Assembly (NCBI RefSeq): GCF_025244905.1
Contig: NZ_CP104285.1
Location: forward strand, 3,162,001 to 3,226,000
From: Enterobacter mori
Lineage (GTDB): Bacteria > Pseudomonadota > Gammaproteobacteria > Enterobacterales > Enterobacteriaceae
Direction: 5' to 3'
Length of the DNA: 64,000 nucleotides
Shown here: positions 18,907 to 27,984 of the stretch, one piece after another
Layout of the letters: each line of letters begins with the position of its first letter
Numbering within the stretch: the first letter of the stretch is position 1
The notes under the pieces: model-generated
The model's database searches: none
What the model was told of the DNA's origin: nothing
Seen by the model: only the letters and a program-made list of their open reading frames with translations
Program-made: the position numbers and the translations under genes

Positions 18907-20664
18907 ATGGTGACGAATCGTCAGCGCTACCGTGAAAAAGTCTCCCAGATGGTCAGCTGGGGGCACTGGTTTGCCCTGTTCAACATTCTGTTGGCGATAG
19001 TTCTCGGCTGCCGTTATCTGTTTGTGGCGGACTGGCCAACCACGCTAATCGGACGTGTTTACTCCTGGATAAGCCTGGTCGGTCACTTTAGCTTTCTGGT
19101 ATTCGCCACCTATCTGCTCATCCTGTTCCCTCTGACGTTTATCGTCATGTCGCAGCGTCTGATGCGGTTCTTGTCCGCCATCCTTGCGACCGCGGGCATG
19201 ACGCTTTTGCTGATCGACAGCGAAGTCTTTACCCGTTTCCACCTGCATCTCAACCCTATTGTCTGGGAACTGGTCATTAACCCCGATCAGAACGAGACCG
19301 CACGTGACTGGCAGCTGATGTTTATCAGCGTGCCCATTATTCTTCTGATTGAGATGCTGTTCGCCACCTGGAGCTGGCAGAAGCTGCGAAGCCTCACCCG
19401 GCGGCGCCATTACGCGAAGCCCGTTGCCGCGCTCTTTTTCGTCTCATTCATCAGTTCGCACCTCATGTATATCTGGGCGGATGCGAACTTCTATCGTCCT
19501 ATCACCATGCAGCGCGCAAACCTGCCGCTCTCGTATCCGATGACGGCACGTCGTTTCCTTGAGAAACACGGTCTGCTGGATGCGCAGGAGTATCAGCGCC
19601 GCCTGGTCGAGCAAGGTAATCCGGAAGCGGTCAGCGTGCAGTATCCGCTGAGCGATTTGCGCTATCGCGACATGGGCCGTGGGCAAAACGTTCTGTTGAT
19701 CACCGTTGATGGTCTGAACTATTCGCGCTACGAGAAGCAGATGCCCGCACTGGCGGCGTTCGCGGATAAGAACATCACGTTTACGCAGCATATGAGCTCG
19801 GGCAACTCAACCGACGCGGGTATTTTCGGCCTGTTCTATGGGATATCGCCGAGCTACATGGATGGCGTACTCTCTTCACGCACGCCAGCAGCATTGATTA
19901 CCGGGCTTAATCAGCAAGGGTATCAGCTGGGGCTGTTCGCGTCCGATGGCTTCAACAGTTCGCTTTACCGCCAGGCTCTGCTCTCTGATTTCTCACTGCC
20001 TGCCGCGCAGAGCCAGTCTGACTCCCAGACGGCAAACCAGTGGATTAACTGGCTGCAGCGCTACGCTCAGGAAGATAACCGCTGGTTCTCCTGGGTTGCG
20101 TTTAACGGCACAACGGATGACAGCAATCAGAAAGGCTTCACCCGTCGTTACACTCGTGCGGCAGGTGATGTTGATGCACAAATTGCGCGCGTGCTGACCG
20201 CCCTGAACGACTCGGGCAAGCTGGATAATACGGTGGTGATTATCACTGCGGGCCATGGCGTACCGCTGGGCGACGATATGGAGAGCATGGCCTGGTCACG
20301 TCCGAACCTGCATGTACCACTGATCATTCACTGGCCGGGTACCCCTGCGCAGCGCATTAATATGCTTACCGATCATAAAGATGTGATGACCACATTGATG
20401 CAGCGCCTGTTGCACGTCAGCACGCCAGCTAACGAGTACTCTCAGGGGCAAGATCTCTTTAGCGCCACTCGTCGGCACAACTGGGTAACTGCCGCAGGTG
20501 GCAATACGCTGGCGGTCACGACGCCTGAGCTGACGCTGGTACTGAACAGTAACGGCAGTTATCAGACCTATAACCTGAAGGGCGAGAAGCTGAAGGACCA
20601 AAAACCGCAGCTCAGCCTGCTGTTGCAGGTTCTGACGGACGAAAAACGGTTTATCGCTAACTGA
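18907..20664 (+). CDS. yejM: Inner-membrane lipopolysaccharide regulator YejM (PbgA/LapC)
   Basis: An essential-type inner-membrane protein that senses periplasmic LPS and controls LpxC degradation through LapB and FtsH. It has 585 residues: five N-terminal membrane helices (about residues 20-190), a linker, then a periplasmic sulfatase/phosphoethanolamine-transferase-like domain (ITVDGLNYSRY, HMSSGNSTDAGIFGLFYG). The start at 18907 aligns with E. coli; AAGGGA lies rather far upstream. Confidence 0.95.
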   Translation: MVTNRQRYREKVSQMVSWGHWFALFNILLAIVLGCRYLFVADWPTTLIGRVYSWISLVGHFSFLVFATYLLILFPLTFIVMSQRLMRFLSAILATAGMTLLLIDSEVFTRFHLHLNPIVWELVINPDQNETARDWQLMFISVPIILLIEMLFATWSWQKLRSLTRRRHYAKPVAALFFVSFISSHLMYIWADANFYRPITMQRANLPLSYPMTARRFLEKHGLLDAQEYQRRLVEQGNPEAVSVQYPLSDLRYRDMGRGQNVLLITVDGLNYSRYEKQMPALAAFADKNITFTQHMSSGNSTDAGIFGLFYGISPSYMDGVLSSRTPAALITGLNQQGYQLGLFASDGFNSSLYRQALLSDFSLPAAQSQSDSQTANQWINWLQRYAQEDNRWFSWVAFNGTTDDSNQKGFTRRYTRAAGDVDAQIARVLTALNDSGKLDNTVVIITAGHGVPLGDDMESMAWSRPNLHVPLIIHWPGTPAQRINMLTDHKDVMTTLMQRLLHVSTPANEYSQGQDLFSATRRHNWVTAAGGNTLAVTTPELTLVLNSNGSYQTYNLKGEKLKDQKPQLSLLLQVLTDEKRFIAN

Positions 20665-20685
20665 TTAATAATAAACCAGTTAGCG
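20655..20685 (+). terminator. Stem-loop overlapping the yejM stop codon
   Basis: CGCTAACTG and CAGTTAGCG form a perfect 9-bp stem with a 13-base AT-rich loop that includes the end of the TGA stop. The T-run is weak (CGTTCTTCC), so it may be an inefficient terminator or a 3'-end stabiliser. Confidence 0.5.
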
Positions 20686-20696
20686 CGTTCTTCCCC

Positions 20697-20724
20697 TTGC
20701 ATTCAAAAAGGAATCGAGTAGTAT
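20697..20724 (+). promoter_or_regulatory. Promoter of tRNA-Pro
   Basis: -35 TTGCAT, a 16-base spacer, -10 TAGTAT, ending 13 bases before the mature tRNA 5' end. Confidence 0.6.
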
Positions 20725-20737
20725 TCCTTTCATGCGT

Positions 20738-20814
20738 CGGCACGTAGCGCAGCCTGGTAGCGCACCGTCATGGGGTGTCGGGGGTCGGAGGTTCAAATCC
20801 TCTCGTGCCGACCA
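20738..20814 (+). tRNA. proL: tRNA-Pro (anticodon GGG)
   Basis: A 77-nt gene with encoded CCA. The acceptor stem CGGCACG pairs with CGTGCCG, the T-loop is GGTTCAAATCC, and the anticodon GGG is at 20772-20774. It has the same unpaired C-type start (C1 opposite A) and U-U mismatch in the anticodon stem as E. coli proL. It is followed by its own terminator. Confidence 0.98.
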
Positions 20815-20824
20815 AAAACTTTCT

Positions 20825-20850
20825 AAACCAGCCTTCCGGCTGGTTTTTTA
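20825..20850 (+). terminator. Terminator of tRNA-Pro
   Basis: AAACCAGCC-TTCC-GGCTGGTTT followed by TTTA. The end overlaps the stop codon of the convergent MFS gene. Confidence 0.9.
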
Positions 20851-22035
20851 TTGCAGCTCGTCCGGCGTTTTATGCAAGTAAACCAGCGTAGCCAGACAAA
20901 TCACCGCCCCGGCATAAAACGTATATTCTGCGCCTGCTGTTTCCCAGATCGCTCCTGCCCCCACGCTGGCAATAAGCAAGCCAACGCCACTGACCATACT
21001 GAAAATGCCGTAGGCGGTGCCGCGTAAATCCGCTGGTGCGGTTTTCGCTATCATTGCGGCCAACAGCCCCTGGGTCATCCCCATGTGCAAGCCCCACAGC
21101 GCGACACCTAAAATAATCCCGCCCCAATGGGAACTTAACGCCAGCACAACGTCGGCACCTATCAATACCACCAACCCCCACTGCAGCAGCCGGGTGTGGC
21201 TCATTGAGTCTGAGAGCTTGCCAAAAGGATATGCTGAAAGGAAATAGAGCAGGTTCATGGCCACCATCACCAGGGGGATCAATGCCAGCGGGACGCCCGA
21301 CTGCTGCGCGCGAAGCACCAGAAACGCTTCACTAAAGCGAGCCAGAGTGAAGACGGCCCCCAATCCAATTACCCACCAGCAGCCTTTGCCCAGCCGCTTC
21401 AGGTTCTCTTTTTTAATCGGATTGGTTCGCTTATGTTCGACAGGGGTTTTCGGTTCACGAAGACCGAAGAAAAGTAACGCTACGGCGAGTACGCCGGGGA
21501 TCACGGCGATCCAGAATATGGTGCGAAAATCGTCGTTCCACAGCAGCATTAACCCGACGGCCAGCAAGGGGCCAAGAAATGCACCGATGGTATCCATAGA
21601 CTGGCGCAGACCGAACGCCGCACCGCGCAGTTCGGGCGGCGTCACGTCAGCGACCAGCGCGTCCCGCGGTGCGCCGCGGATGCCCTTCCCCACCCGGTCG
21701 ATTAATCGTGCCCCCAGAATCATGCCGGATGATGAGGCGATAGCGAACAGCGGTTTGCTCAGCGCGCCCAGCCCGTAGCCCAGAACGGCCAGCCCTTTTC
21801 GCTTGCCGAGATAGTCGCTGATTGCACCGGAAAAGACTTTAATAAACAGCGCAGTGGCTTCTGCTAAACCTTCAATAAGACCGATGAAAATCACGCTGGC
21901 ACCGAGCGTTGTGACCATAAACAATGGCAGCAGGCTGTGAATGATCTCCGAGGAGATATCCATCAACATACTGACTCCCCCCACAACCCAGACTCCTTTC
22001 GGGATCCGGCTGAGCGTTGCAAACCGGGATAACAT
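20848..22035 (-). CDS. MFS transporter, substrate unknown
   Basis: A 395-residue major facilitator protein with about twelve membrane helices. MFS motif A-like GAISDYLGKRKGL and the RVGKGIRGAPRDALVAD loop after helix 4 resemble drug/metabolite efflux proteins of the DHA1 type. I cannot name a substrate. The ATG at 22035 has AGGAG seven bases upstream; longer in-frame extensions to 22107 lack this. The gene lies between proL and a small membrane gene, at a place where E. coli carries narP-ccm-nap, so it is accessory relative to E. coli. Confidence 0.85.
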   Translation of the reverse strand: MLSRFATLSRIPKGVWVVGGVSMLMDISSEIIHSLLPLFMVTTLGASVIFIGLIEGLAEATALFIKVFSGAISDYLGKRKGLAVLGYGLGALSKPLFAIASSSGMILGARLIDRVGKGIRGAPRDALVADVTPPELRGAAFGLRQSMDTIGAFLGPLLAVGLMLLWNDDFRTIFWIAVIPGVLAVALLFFGLREPKTPVEHKRTNPIKKENLKRLGKGCWWVIGLGAVFTLARFSEAFLVLRAQQSGVPLALIPLVMVAMNLLYFLSAYPFGKLSDSMSHTRLLQWGLVVLIGADVVLALSSHWGGIILGVALWGLHMGMTQGLLAAMIAKTAPADLRGTAYGIFSMVSGVGLLIASVGAGAIWETAGAEYTFYAGAVICLATLVYLHKTPDELQ

Positions 22036-22120
22036 CGGGCATCTCCTGCTTTCTGTAGAACAATCTCGTTCGAAACAGAATATCCTGGAAATGCGAATAA
22101 ATATCATCAGACATAAAAAA

Positions 22121-22142
22121 AGCCAGCCCGAAGGGCTGGCTT
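22121..22142 (-). terminator. Terminator of the small membrane gene
   Basis: AGCCAGCC-CGAA-GGGCTGGCT hairpin. On the minus strand it is followed by TTTTTTT, 20 bases after the stop of the 86-residue ORF. Confidence 0.9.
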
Positions 22143-22161
22143 GCTTCTCGCCGATAAAGGA

Positions 22162-22422
22162 TCAGTGCTTATCGCGCCCGCCCAGGAAGAAAATACCCAG
22201 CGGAATGGCAAGCAGAACGGTGAACACCAGGCTGTAAACAAAGATCATCGCCGATTGCAGAACGTACATGCTGGTCGTCCATGCAGAGAGGGGAATGTTG
22301 TACTGTTCAATGACGCCAACAATGGTTGCCCGTCCAACGCATGCAGCGGCAATCATAAACACAACCAGCAGCGCCAGCAGGAATTTACGGCCTTCAGGTG
22401 TTTTCAGTTTTGCGCGAACCAT
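22162..22422 (-). CDS. Small two-helix inner-membrane protein (possibly DUF2534)
   Basis: An 86-residue protein with two predicted membrane helices (about 15-33 and 54-79) and basic ends (MVRAKLKTPEGRK; GGRDKH). GGAAGAGAG precedes the ATG. It resembles enterobacterial small membrane proteins I associate with DUF2534, but that label is from memory. Function is unknown. It is separated from the MFS gene by a terminator, so it is its own unit, divergent from eco. Confidence 0.7.
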   Translation of the reverse strand: MVRAKLKTPEGRKFLLALLVVFMIAAACVGRATIVGVIEQYNIPLSAWTTSMYVLQSAMIFVYSLVFTVLLAIPLGIFFLGGRDKH

Positions 22423-22496
22423 CTCTCTTCCCTTTACAGATGAATAACATTATCTGACGCTTAAAATAACACGATCTCCCCACCGACTCCACACCA

Positions 22497-22519
22497 GCAT
22501 TAAAAACCATTTTTAATGC
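22497..22519. promoter_or_regulatory. Perfect AT-rich palindrome upstream of eco
   Basis: GCATTAAAAA-CCA-TTTTTAATGC is a perfect 10-bp inverted repeat. It lies between two divergent genes, 75 bp from the small membrane gene start and about 110 bp from the eco start. That placement suits an operator; a regulator cannot be named. No gene ends here that would need a terminator. Confidence 0.4.
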
Positions 22520-22630
22520 AAAAATACAGTTTATTACACTGCTCACAATGAAAATATAAGTAAATCACTCCAGTTATTCATGGTGGTTATGTTAATCTCG
22601 GCAGGATCGTTTTGACTTAAAGGAATGACT

Positions 22631-23131
22631 GTGAAAAACGCACCTAAATTTGCTATCGCTCTTATCGCCGCCTGTGTCAGCACCGGGGCTTTCGCCAGCA
22701 ACACGCAAAGTGAACAGCCGCTTGAGAAAGTCGCGCCGTATCCGCAAGCGGAAAAAGGGATGAAGCGTCAGGTAATTCAGTTACCGGCGCAGCAGGAAGA
22801 AGCAAACTTTAAAGTCGAGCTATTAATCGGCAAGACGCTGGAAGTAGACTGCAACCAGCACCGTCTGGGCGGTCAGCTGGAAAGCAAAACCCTGGAAGGC
22901 TGGGGTTACGACTACTATGTTTTCGACAAAGTGACGTCGCCGGTTTCCACCATGATGGCCTGCCCGGACGGCAAGAAAGAGAAGAAATTTGTCACCGCGT
23001 ATCTGGGCGATAACAGCCTGCTGCGCTACAACAGCAAGTTGCCGATCGTGGTCTATACGCCTGAAAACGTGGAAGTGAAGTATCGCGTGTGGAAGGCAGA
23101 TGAGACCGTCGGACAAGCGGTAGTACGTTAA
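22631..23131 (+). CDS. eco: Ecotin, periplasmic serine protease inhibitor
   Basis: A homodimeric periplasmic inhibitor of trypsin-fold proteases such as neutrophil elastase. The protein has a signal peptide ending AFA-S and the family's core. The reactive loop STMMACPDG contains the P1 methionine, and the two conserved cysteines are in EVDCNQH and MMACPDG. GTG at 22631 sits 6 bases after AAGGA; an in-frame ATG at 22625 is only a base from it and is less likely. Confidence 0.96.
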   Translation: MKNAPKFAIALIAACVSTGAFASNTQSEQPLEKVAPYPQAEKGMKRQVIQLPAQQEEANFKVELLIGKTLEVDCNQHRLGGQLESKTLEGWGYDYYVFDKVTSPVSTMMACPDGKKEKKFVTAYLGDNSLLRYNSKLPIVVYTPENVEVKYRVWKADETVGQAVVR

Positions 23132-23137
23132 AAATAA

Positions 23138-23223
23138 GTCGGGTGGCGGCTTCGCCTTACCCGACCCGGAAAGGGGGCGTTCTGGTGCCCTCACCCCAAC
23201 CCTCAGCCCACCGGGAGAGGGAG
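23138..23223. repeat. REP-like repeat pair between eco and mqo
   Basis: A REP hairpin (GTCGGGTGGCGGCTTCGCC ... TTACCCGAC) is followed by a second palindromic unit, CCCTCACCCC ... GGGAGAGGG, of a type common between enterobacterial genes. Both lie in the convergent eco/mqo gap. Confidence 0.75.
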
Positions 23224-23232
23224 AAAACACTA

Positions 23233-23258
23233 AAAACGGTAACGAATGTTACCGTTTT
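23233..23258. terminator. Bidirectional terminator between eco and mqo
   Basis: AAAACGGTAAC-GAAT-GTTACCGTTTT, an 11-bp perfect stem with T-rich tails on both strands. Confidence 0.9.
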
Positions 23259-23267
23259 GCTTTTACC

Positions 23268-24917
23268 TTACAGCGCGATATCCGCAACCGGTTTGTTTTC
23301 CGCCTGAGGCTTCAGCTCCGCTTTTGGCGCAGCATCCGCAGCCTGCGGCTTCACGTACTGCAGCTGCAGTACACGGCTGGTGTACTCCAGCTCCTGCTCT
23401 GTCGCATCCACGTTACCGTTTAGCTTCGTACCGTAAGATGGAATGATGGTTTTCAGTTTCGCCTGCCATTCCGGGCTGGCGACTTTGTCTTTAAACACTT
23501 TTTCCATCAGGTGCAGCATGATTGGCGCAGCGGTAGACGCACCCGGTGACGCACCCAGCAGCGCGGCAATGGTGCCGTCCTTATCGCTTACCACTTCGGT
23601 ACCCAGACGCAGCACGCCGCCTTCTTTCGGATCGCGCTTGATGATCTGTACGCGCTGACCCGCCTGCCATAAACGCCAGTCTTCTTTCTTCGCCTGCGGA
23701 TAGTACTCTTTCAGCGCCGCGAAACGATCGTCATCAGAGAGCATCACCTGGCTAATCAGGTATTTCACCAGATCGAAGTTATCCAGCCCCACGTCCATCA
23801 TTGGCTTCACGTTAGAGGTAGTGGTTGCGCTGAGCAGATCCCACAGGGAGCCATTTTTCAGGAACTTGGTGGAGAAAGTCGCGAACGGCCCGAACAGCAC
23901 GACGCGTTTGCCATCAAGCATACGGGTGTCGATGTGCGGAACGGACATCGGTGGCGCGCCCACGGAAGCCTGACCGTACACTTTCGCCAGATGACGGTTC
24001 ACCACTTCCGGGTTTTCAGAGACCAGGAACTGGCCGCCGACCGGGAAGCCCGCATAGTCGTCAGCTTCAGGAATACCAGACTCCTGCAGCAGCTTCAGCG
24101 CCGCACCGCCCGCACCGATGAAGACAAATTTCGCCTTGATCACGTGTTCGGCTTCATTGTTTTTCAGATCGGCAACGGTCACGCTCCAGCTGTTGTCCGC
24201 GTTGCGCTTAAAGCCGCGCACTTCGGTGCTGAGCTGCAGATTGAAGTTCTCTTTTTTCTTCAGAGACGCGACCAACTGACGGGTAATTTCACCGTAGTTG
24301 ACGTCAGTACCAATTTCGGTACGGGTCGCCGCCACTTTCTGATTCGGGTCACGACCTTCCATCACCAGCGGCGCCCACTCTTTGATCTGGGCATGATCTT
24401 CAGAGTATTTCATCCCGCGGAACAGCGTGCTCTGCTGCAACGCGGCGTAGCGCGCGCGCAGGAAGTTGACGTTCTGGTCACCCCACACAAAGCTCATGTG
24501 CGGTACGGTGTTGATGAAGGAGTGCGGATCGTGCATCACGCCGCTGTTAACCTGGTGAGACCAGAACTGGCGCGAGATCTGGAACGCTTCGTTGATCTCT
24601 ACCGCCTTCTCGATACTAATGGAACCGTCCTTTTTCTGTGGCGTATAGTTCAGTTCCATGAGTGCCGAGTGTCCGGTACCGGCGTTGTTCCAGCCGTTAG
24701 AGCTTTCCTGCGCCACGCCATCGAGGCGTTCAACCATGGTCATGGACCAGTCCGGCTGCAGTTCGTGCAGATACGTTCCCAGCGTGGCGCTCATGATACC
24801 GCCACCAATTAATAGGACGTCCGTTTCCTGCTCTTTGGGTGCGTCTGCTTTCGCCGCCATTGAGACGGTGTTAAGCCCCACGGCCAGAGAAAAGAGCATG
24901 GCAGTCATTTTTTTCAT
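23268..24917 (-). CDS. mqo: Malate:quinone oxidoreductase Mqo
   Basis: A membrane-associated FAD enzyme that oxidises malate to oxaloacetate and passes electrons to quinone, in parallel with NAD malate dehydrogenase. It has 549 residues with a dinucleotide-binding motif [16 protein letters not shown] near residue 36 and conserved [21 protein letters not shown]. The N terminus looks like a signal or membrane-targeting segment. The C-terminal tail is low-complexity ([13 protein letters not shown]). AAGG lies upstream of the ATG. Confidence 0.96.
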   Translation of the reverse strand: MKKMTAMLFSLAVGLNTVSMAAKADAPKEQETDVLLIGGGIMSATLGTYLHELQPDWSMTMVERLDGVAQESSNGWNNAGTGHSALMELNYTPQKKDGSISIEKAVEINEAFQISRQFWSHQVNSGVMHDPHSFINTVPHMSFVWGDQNVNFLRARYAALQQSTLFRGMKYSEDHAQIKEWAPLVMEGRDPNQKVAATRTEIGTDVNYGEITRQLVASLKKKENFNLQLSTEVRGFKRNADNSWSVTVADLKNNEAEHVIKAKFVFIGAGGAALKLLQESGIPEADDYAGFPVGGQFLVSENPEVVNRHLAKVYGQASVGAPPMSVPHIDTRMLDGKRVVLFGPFATFSTKFLKNGSLWDLLSATTTSNVKPMMDVGLDNFDLVKYLISQVMLSDDDRFAALKEYYPQAKKEDWRLWQAGQRVQIIKRDPKEGGVLRLGTEVVSDKDGTIAALLGASPGASTAAPIMLHLMEKVFKDKVASPEWQAKLKTIIPSYGTKLNGNVDATEQELEYTSRVLQLQYVKPQAADAAPKAELKPQAENKPVADIAL

Positions 24918-25158
24918 AATTTATGCCTTAGTGTAAAAGTGCTTGATGCGTGGAAATTGCAGGTGAAAAACGCTGCGGTGGCACGGTAACAACTTTTAAA
25001 TATTGTTTAAAGGTTACGAAATTATTGTAATTGTGAAATTTAATGATGGATTGTTTGTAGGGGATTACGCTTGCAACTGGCAATCACTGAATTTTGTGGA
25101 TACTATGCTGCACTTTGTGATCGCGCGCACGGAAGCCTGCCCTAACCAGCGAACTGTT

Positions 25159-26394
25159 ATGTCCTTACTCCATTCTGCTGTTTCCCCCGAAGACCGCGTA
25201 GCTAACGTGCTGCGCTCCCCTAAGCTGCTGACGCGTGAAATGCTGGCGGGCGTGATCACCGCTCTGGCGCTGATCCCCGAGGTCATCTCATTTTCCGTGG
25301 TGGCGGGCGTTGACCCGAAGGTCAGCCTAATCGCCTCCGTGGTGCTGTGTTTTGCCCTGTCTGTACTCGGTGGTCGTCCGGCAATGGTCACGGCCGCGGC
25401 CGGTTCCGTGGCGCTGGTCATTGGCCCGATGGTGCATCAGCATGGCGTACAGTACATCCTTCCCGCCGTGCTGATGGCTGGCGTGATTCAGATTCTGTTT
25501 GGCGTACTGGGCATGGCAAGACTGATGCGCTTTATACCTCAGTCGGTCATGACCGGATTTGTTAACGCCCTGGGCATTTTGATCTTCTTCGCACAGGTGC
25601 CGCATTTCTGGAGCCGAAGCCCGCTGATTGTAGGCCTGTTCGTGCTGACGCTGCTGATCGTGCTGTGGGTGCCGCGCTATATCAAAAGCATCCCTTCTCC
25701 GCTGATTGCGATTGTGCTGTTAACCTTGTTCACCGTTTCAACCGGTCAAATCCTGCCGACAGTGGGGGATGAAGGCTCCATGAGCGGCGGATTGCCGGGG
25801 CTTACCGAGCTGCTGGTTCCGCTCAATGTGCAGACGCTGAGCATTATCTGGCCGTGCGCGTTGAGCATCGCGTTTGTCGGCCTGCTGGAATCCCTACTGA
25901 CGGCAAAACTGGTGGATGAACTGACCGCAACGCCGTCGAGCAAACGCCGTGAGAGCATCGGTCTGGGCGTGGGGAATATTCTGTCTGGCTTTTATGGCGG
26001 CATTGCGGGCTGCGCGATGATCGGACAAACCATCGTCAACGTGGAGATGGGCAAAGGCCGAAGCCGTATTTCAACGCTTGCGGCGGGCATCGTGCTGCTG
26101 ATCCTGGTGACGGCGCTTAGCGACGTGATGGCCAAAATCCCGATGGCGGTGCTCGCGGGGATCATGGCGATTGTCGCCGTTAAAACCTTCAGCTGGCACA
26201 GCCTTCAGCCTGCAACGGTAAAAAATGCCCCGATAGCGGAAACGGTCGTCATGCTGGTCACCGTTGCCGCCACGGTATCAACCGGTAATCTGGCGATTGG
26301 CGTGCTGGGCGGGATTATCGTCATGGTACTGCTTCCCGCCCGCATTAAGCGTCGGGCTATAGAAGAAAAATCGTCGCCAGCCCAAGAAAAATAA
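25159..26394 (+). CDS. SulP-family inorganic anion permease without STAS domain
   Basis: A SulP (SLC26-type) transporter of 411 residues with ten to twelve helices. Markers include ITALALIPEVISFSVVAGVDP near residue 35 and GGIAGCAMIGQTIVN near 285. The usual C-terminal cytoplasmic STAS domain is missing: the protein stops after a short basic/acidic tail. The substrate (sulfate, bicarbonate or other anion) cannot be called. ATG at 25159 is chosen by family length; in-frame ATGs upstream lack a ribosome binding site. Its 3' end overlaps the convergent mgtE by 38 bp. Confidence 0.85.
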   Translation: MSLLHSAVSPEDRVANVLRSPKLLTREMLAGVITALALIPEVISFSVVAGVDPKVSLIASVVLCFALSVLGGRPAMVTAAAGSVALVIGPMVHQHGVQYILPAVLMAGVIQILFGVLGMARLMRFIPQSVMTGFVNALGILIFFAQVPHFWSRSPLIVGLFVLTLLIVLWVPRYIKSIPSPLIAIVLLTLFTVSTGQILPTVGDEGSMSGGLPGLTELLVPLNVQTLSIIWPCALSIAFVGLLESLLTAKLVDELTATPSSKRRESIGLGVGNILSGFYGGIAGCAMIGQTIVNVEMGKGRSRISTLAAGIVLLILVTALSDVMAKIPMAVLAGIMAIVAVKTFSWHSLQPATVKNAPIAETVVMLVTVAATVSTGNLAIGVLGGIIVMVLLPARIKRRAIEEKSSPAQEK

Positions 26395-27793
26395 AGAAAC
26401 CACCGGTATCGGTGATGGCGGTAATCATCACGCTCGACCCCACCGCGGGGTCGCGCCCCAGTTTGGTCATCGTCAGCGGGATAATCACTCCCATTATCGA
26501 CGCCACCAGCAAGTTCATCACCATCGCCAGCATCATCACGCCACCCAGCGCCATATCGTCGTACAACCACCAGGTGATGCCGCCCATAATCCCGCCCCAC
26601 ACCAGGCCGTTAATTAGCGCGACGCCCATCTCTCTAAAAATGAGCCACGAAAAGTTACCAGGCTGAATGTTTTCCAGCGCCAGCGCGCGGACAATCATGG
26701 TGATGGTCTGGTTTCCGGTGTTGCCGCCAATCCCGGCCACAATCGGCATCAGCGAGGCCAGCGCCACCAGCTGCGAAATGGTGTGCTCAAAGCCGTCAAT
26801 CACGCGGGAGGCGATAAACGCGGTACAGAGGTTAACCGCCAGCCACGCCCAGCGGGTTTTCACCGCCTTGCCGACCGAAGCATGGACGTCATCTTCCGCG
26901 CTGATCCCCCCGAGCGCGCGCAGGTCGTTGTCGGTCTCTTCATAAACCACGTCAACGATCTCATCGACGGTCAAACGCCCCATCAGTTTGCCGACGGAAT
27001 CCACGACCGCCGCGCTCACAAGGTCGTCACGTTCGAAGGTTCGTGCCGCTTTTTCCGCATCGTCTTCCGGGGAGAAGACCATCGGCTCGGTCTCCATCAC
27101 CTCGCTCACCCGCCGCTGGGTGCTGTTCAGCAGGATGGTTTTCAGCTCCAGCTCGCCGAGCAGCGTTTTGTCCCGGGAGGTAACGAACAGTTTATCGGTG
27201 TTGTCCGGCATACTGCCCAGACGTCGCAAATAACGCTGCACCGTACCGAGCGTGACGTCAGGACGCACCGTGATGACGCCGAACTCCATGATCGCGCCGA
27301 CGCTGTTTTTCTCGTAGTGCATCACCTGACGTACGCGCGCGCGTTCATCGGCAGGCAGTGACGCCAGCAGGCGTCCGGTCAGGTTTCGAGGCAGATGCTG
27401 AACCAGGTAAATCTGCTCGTCGATATCCAGCGTTTGCAGGGCATCGAGAATGTCCCGGTCGCTCATCTCGTCGATCAGGTCTTCCCAGACGTTTTCGGAG
27501 GCCTCAAGCAGCACCTGTCCGCGCTCGTGATCCTGCACCAGACGCCACAGGGCGTGGCGTTCTTCCGAGGGAAGCGCTTCCAGCGTATCCGCCAGATCCG
27601 GCGGGGGTAAATGAGCAACCAGCGCACCTACCTCAGCAATATCGTCGGCCAGGGTGCCGACATCATATTGCTCAGCCAGGGTCAGTTTGCCTAATAGCGC
27701 AGAAGTGACCGCTTTATCGGTCGTGAGAAGCCAGATAAGTCGCGCACGCTCCTGGTCACGCTGTCTGGCGCTGTTTTTCTTTAATACCGACAT
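26357..27793 (-). CDS. mgtE: Magnesium transporter MgtE
   Basis: A homodimeric Mg2+ channel of 478 residues. The N-terminal helical superhelix domain (about 20-150, with PPPDLADTLEALP) is followed by a CBS pair (about 160-280) that closes the channel when Mg2+ is high. Five membrane helices follow, with the hallmark segment PIVAGIGGNTGNQ. ATG at 27793 is preferred over the TTG three bases upstream. E. coli lacks this gene at this position. No long leader able to hold an Mg2+ riboswitch is present upstream. Confidence 0.94.
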   Translation of the reverse strand: MSVLKKNSARQRDQERARLIWLLTTDKAVTSALLGKLTLAEQYDVGTLADDIAEVGALVAHLPPPDLADTLEALPSEERHALWRLVQDHERGQVLLEASENVWEDLIDEMSDRDILDALQTLDIDEQIYLVQHLPRNLTGRLLASLPADERARVRQVMHYEKNSVGAIMEFGVITVRPDVTLGTVQRYLRRLGSMPDNTDKLFVTSRDKTLLGELELKTILLNSTQRRVSEVMETEPMVFSPEDDAEKAARTFERDDLVSAAVVDSVGKLMGRLTVDEIVDVVYEETDNDLRALGGISAEDDVHASVGKAVKTRWAWLAVNLCTAFIASRVIDGFEHTISQLVALASLMPIVAGIGGNTGNQTITMIVRALALENIQPGNFSWLIFREMGVALINGLVWGGIMGGITWWLYDDMALGGVMMLAMVMNLLVASIMGVIIPLTMTKLGRDPAVGSSVMITAITDTGGFFIFLGLATIFLL

Positions 27794-27905
27794 CAATCAT
27801 AAATCCATTAAATGAGTTGGCATTAAGCATAGCGCGGGGATATGTAAATAAGAATAAACAACGGGGCGAGGTGGAGAAAAAAACGGCATATCGTACAAAT
27901 CATTG

Positions 27906-27978
27906 TGCCCGGCGGCGCTCCGCTTGCACGGGCCTACAAAATCGTAGGCCGGGTAAGGCGAAGCCGCCACCCGGCACA
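27906..27978. repeat. BIME (paired REP) between yojI and mgtE
   Basis: Two inverted REP units, GCCCGGCGGCGCTCCGC and GGTAAGGCGAAGCCGCCACC, are joined by the GGCCTAC/GTAGGCC linker palindrome. Confidence 0.88.
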
Positions 27979-27984
27979 TTGGCA

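Noticed and set aside
20738..22100. Integrated element using tRNA-Pro as attachment site
   Set aside because: No integrase, no repeated tRNA 3' end seen downstream, and both flanking genes are ordinary transport or membrane genes.
23934..24812. 292-codon open frame antisense to mqo
   Set aside because: No ribosome binding site and no family resemblance; a shadow of mqo.
27794..27905. Mg2+ riboswitch before mgtE
   Set aside because: Only about 110 bases separate mgtE from the BIME, with no structured element resembling an M-box.
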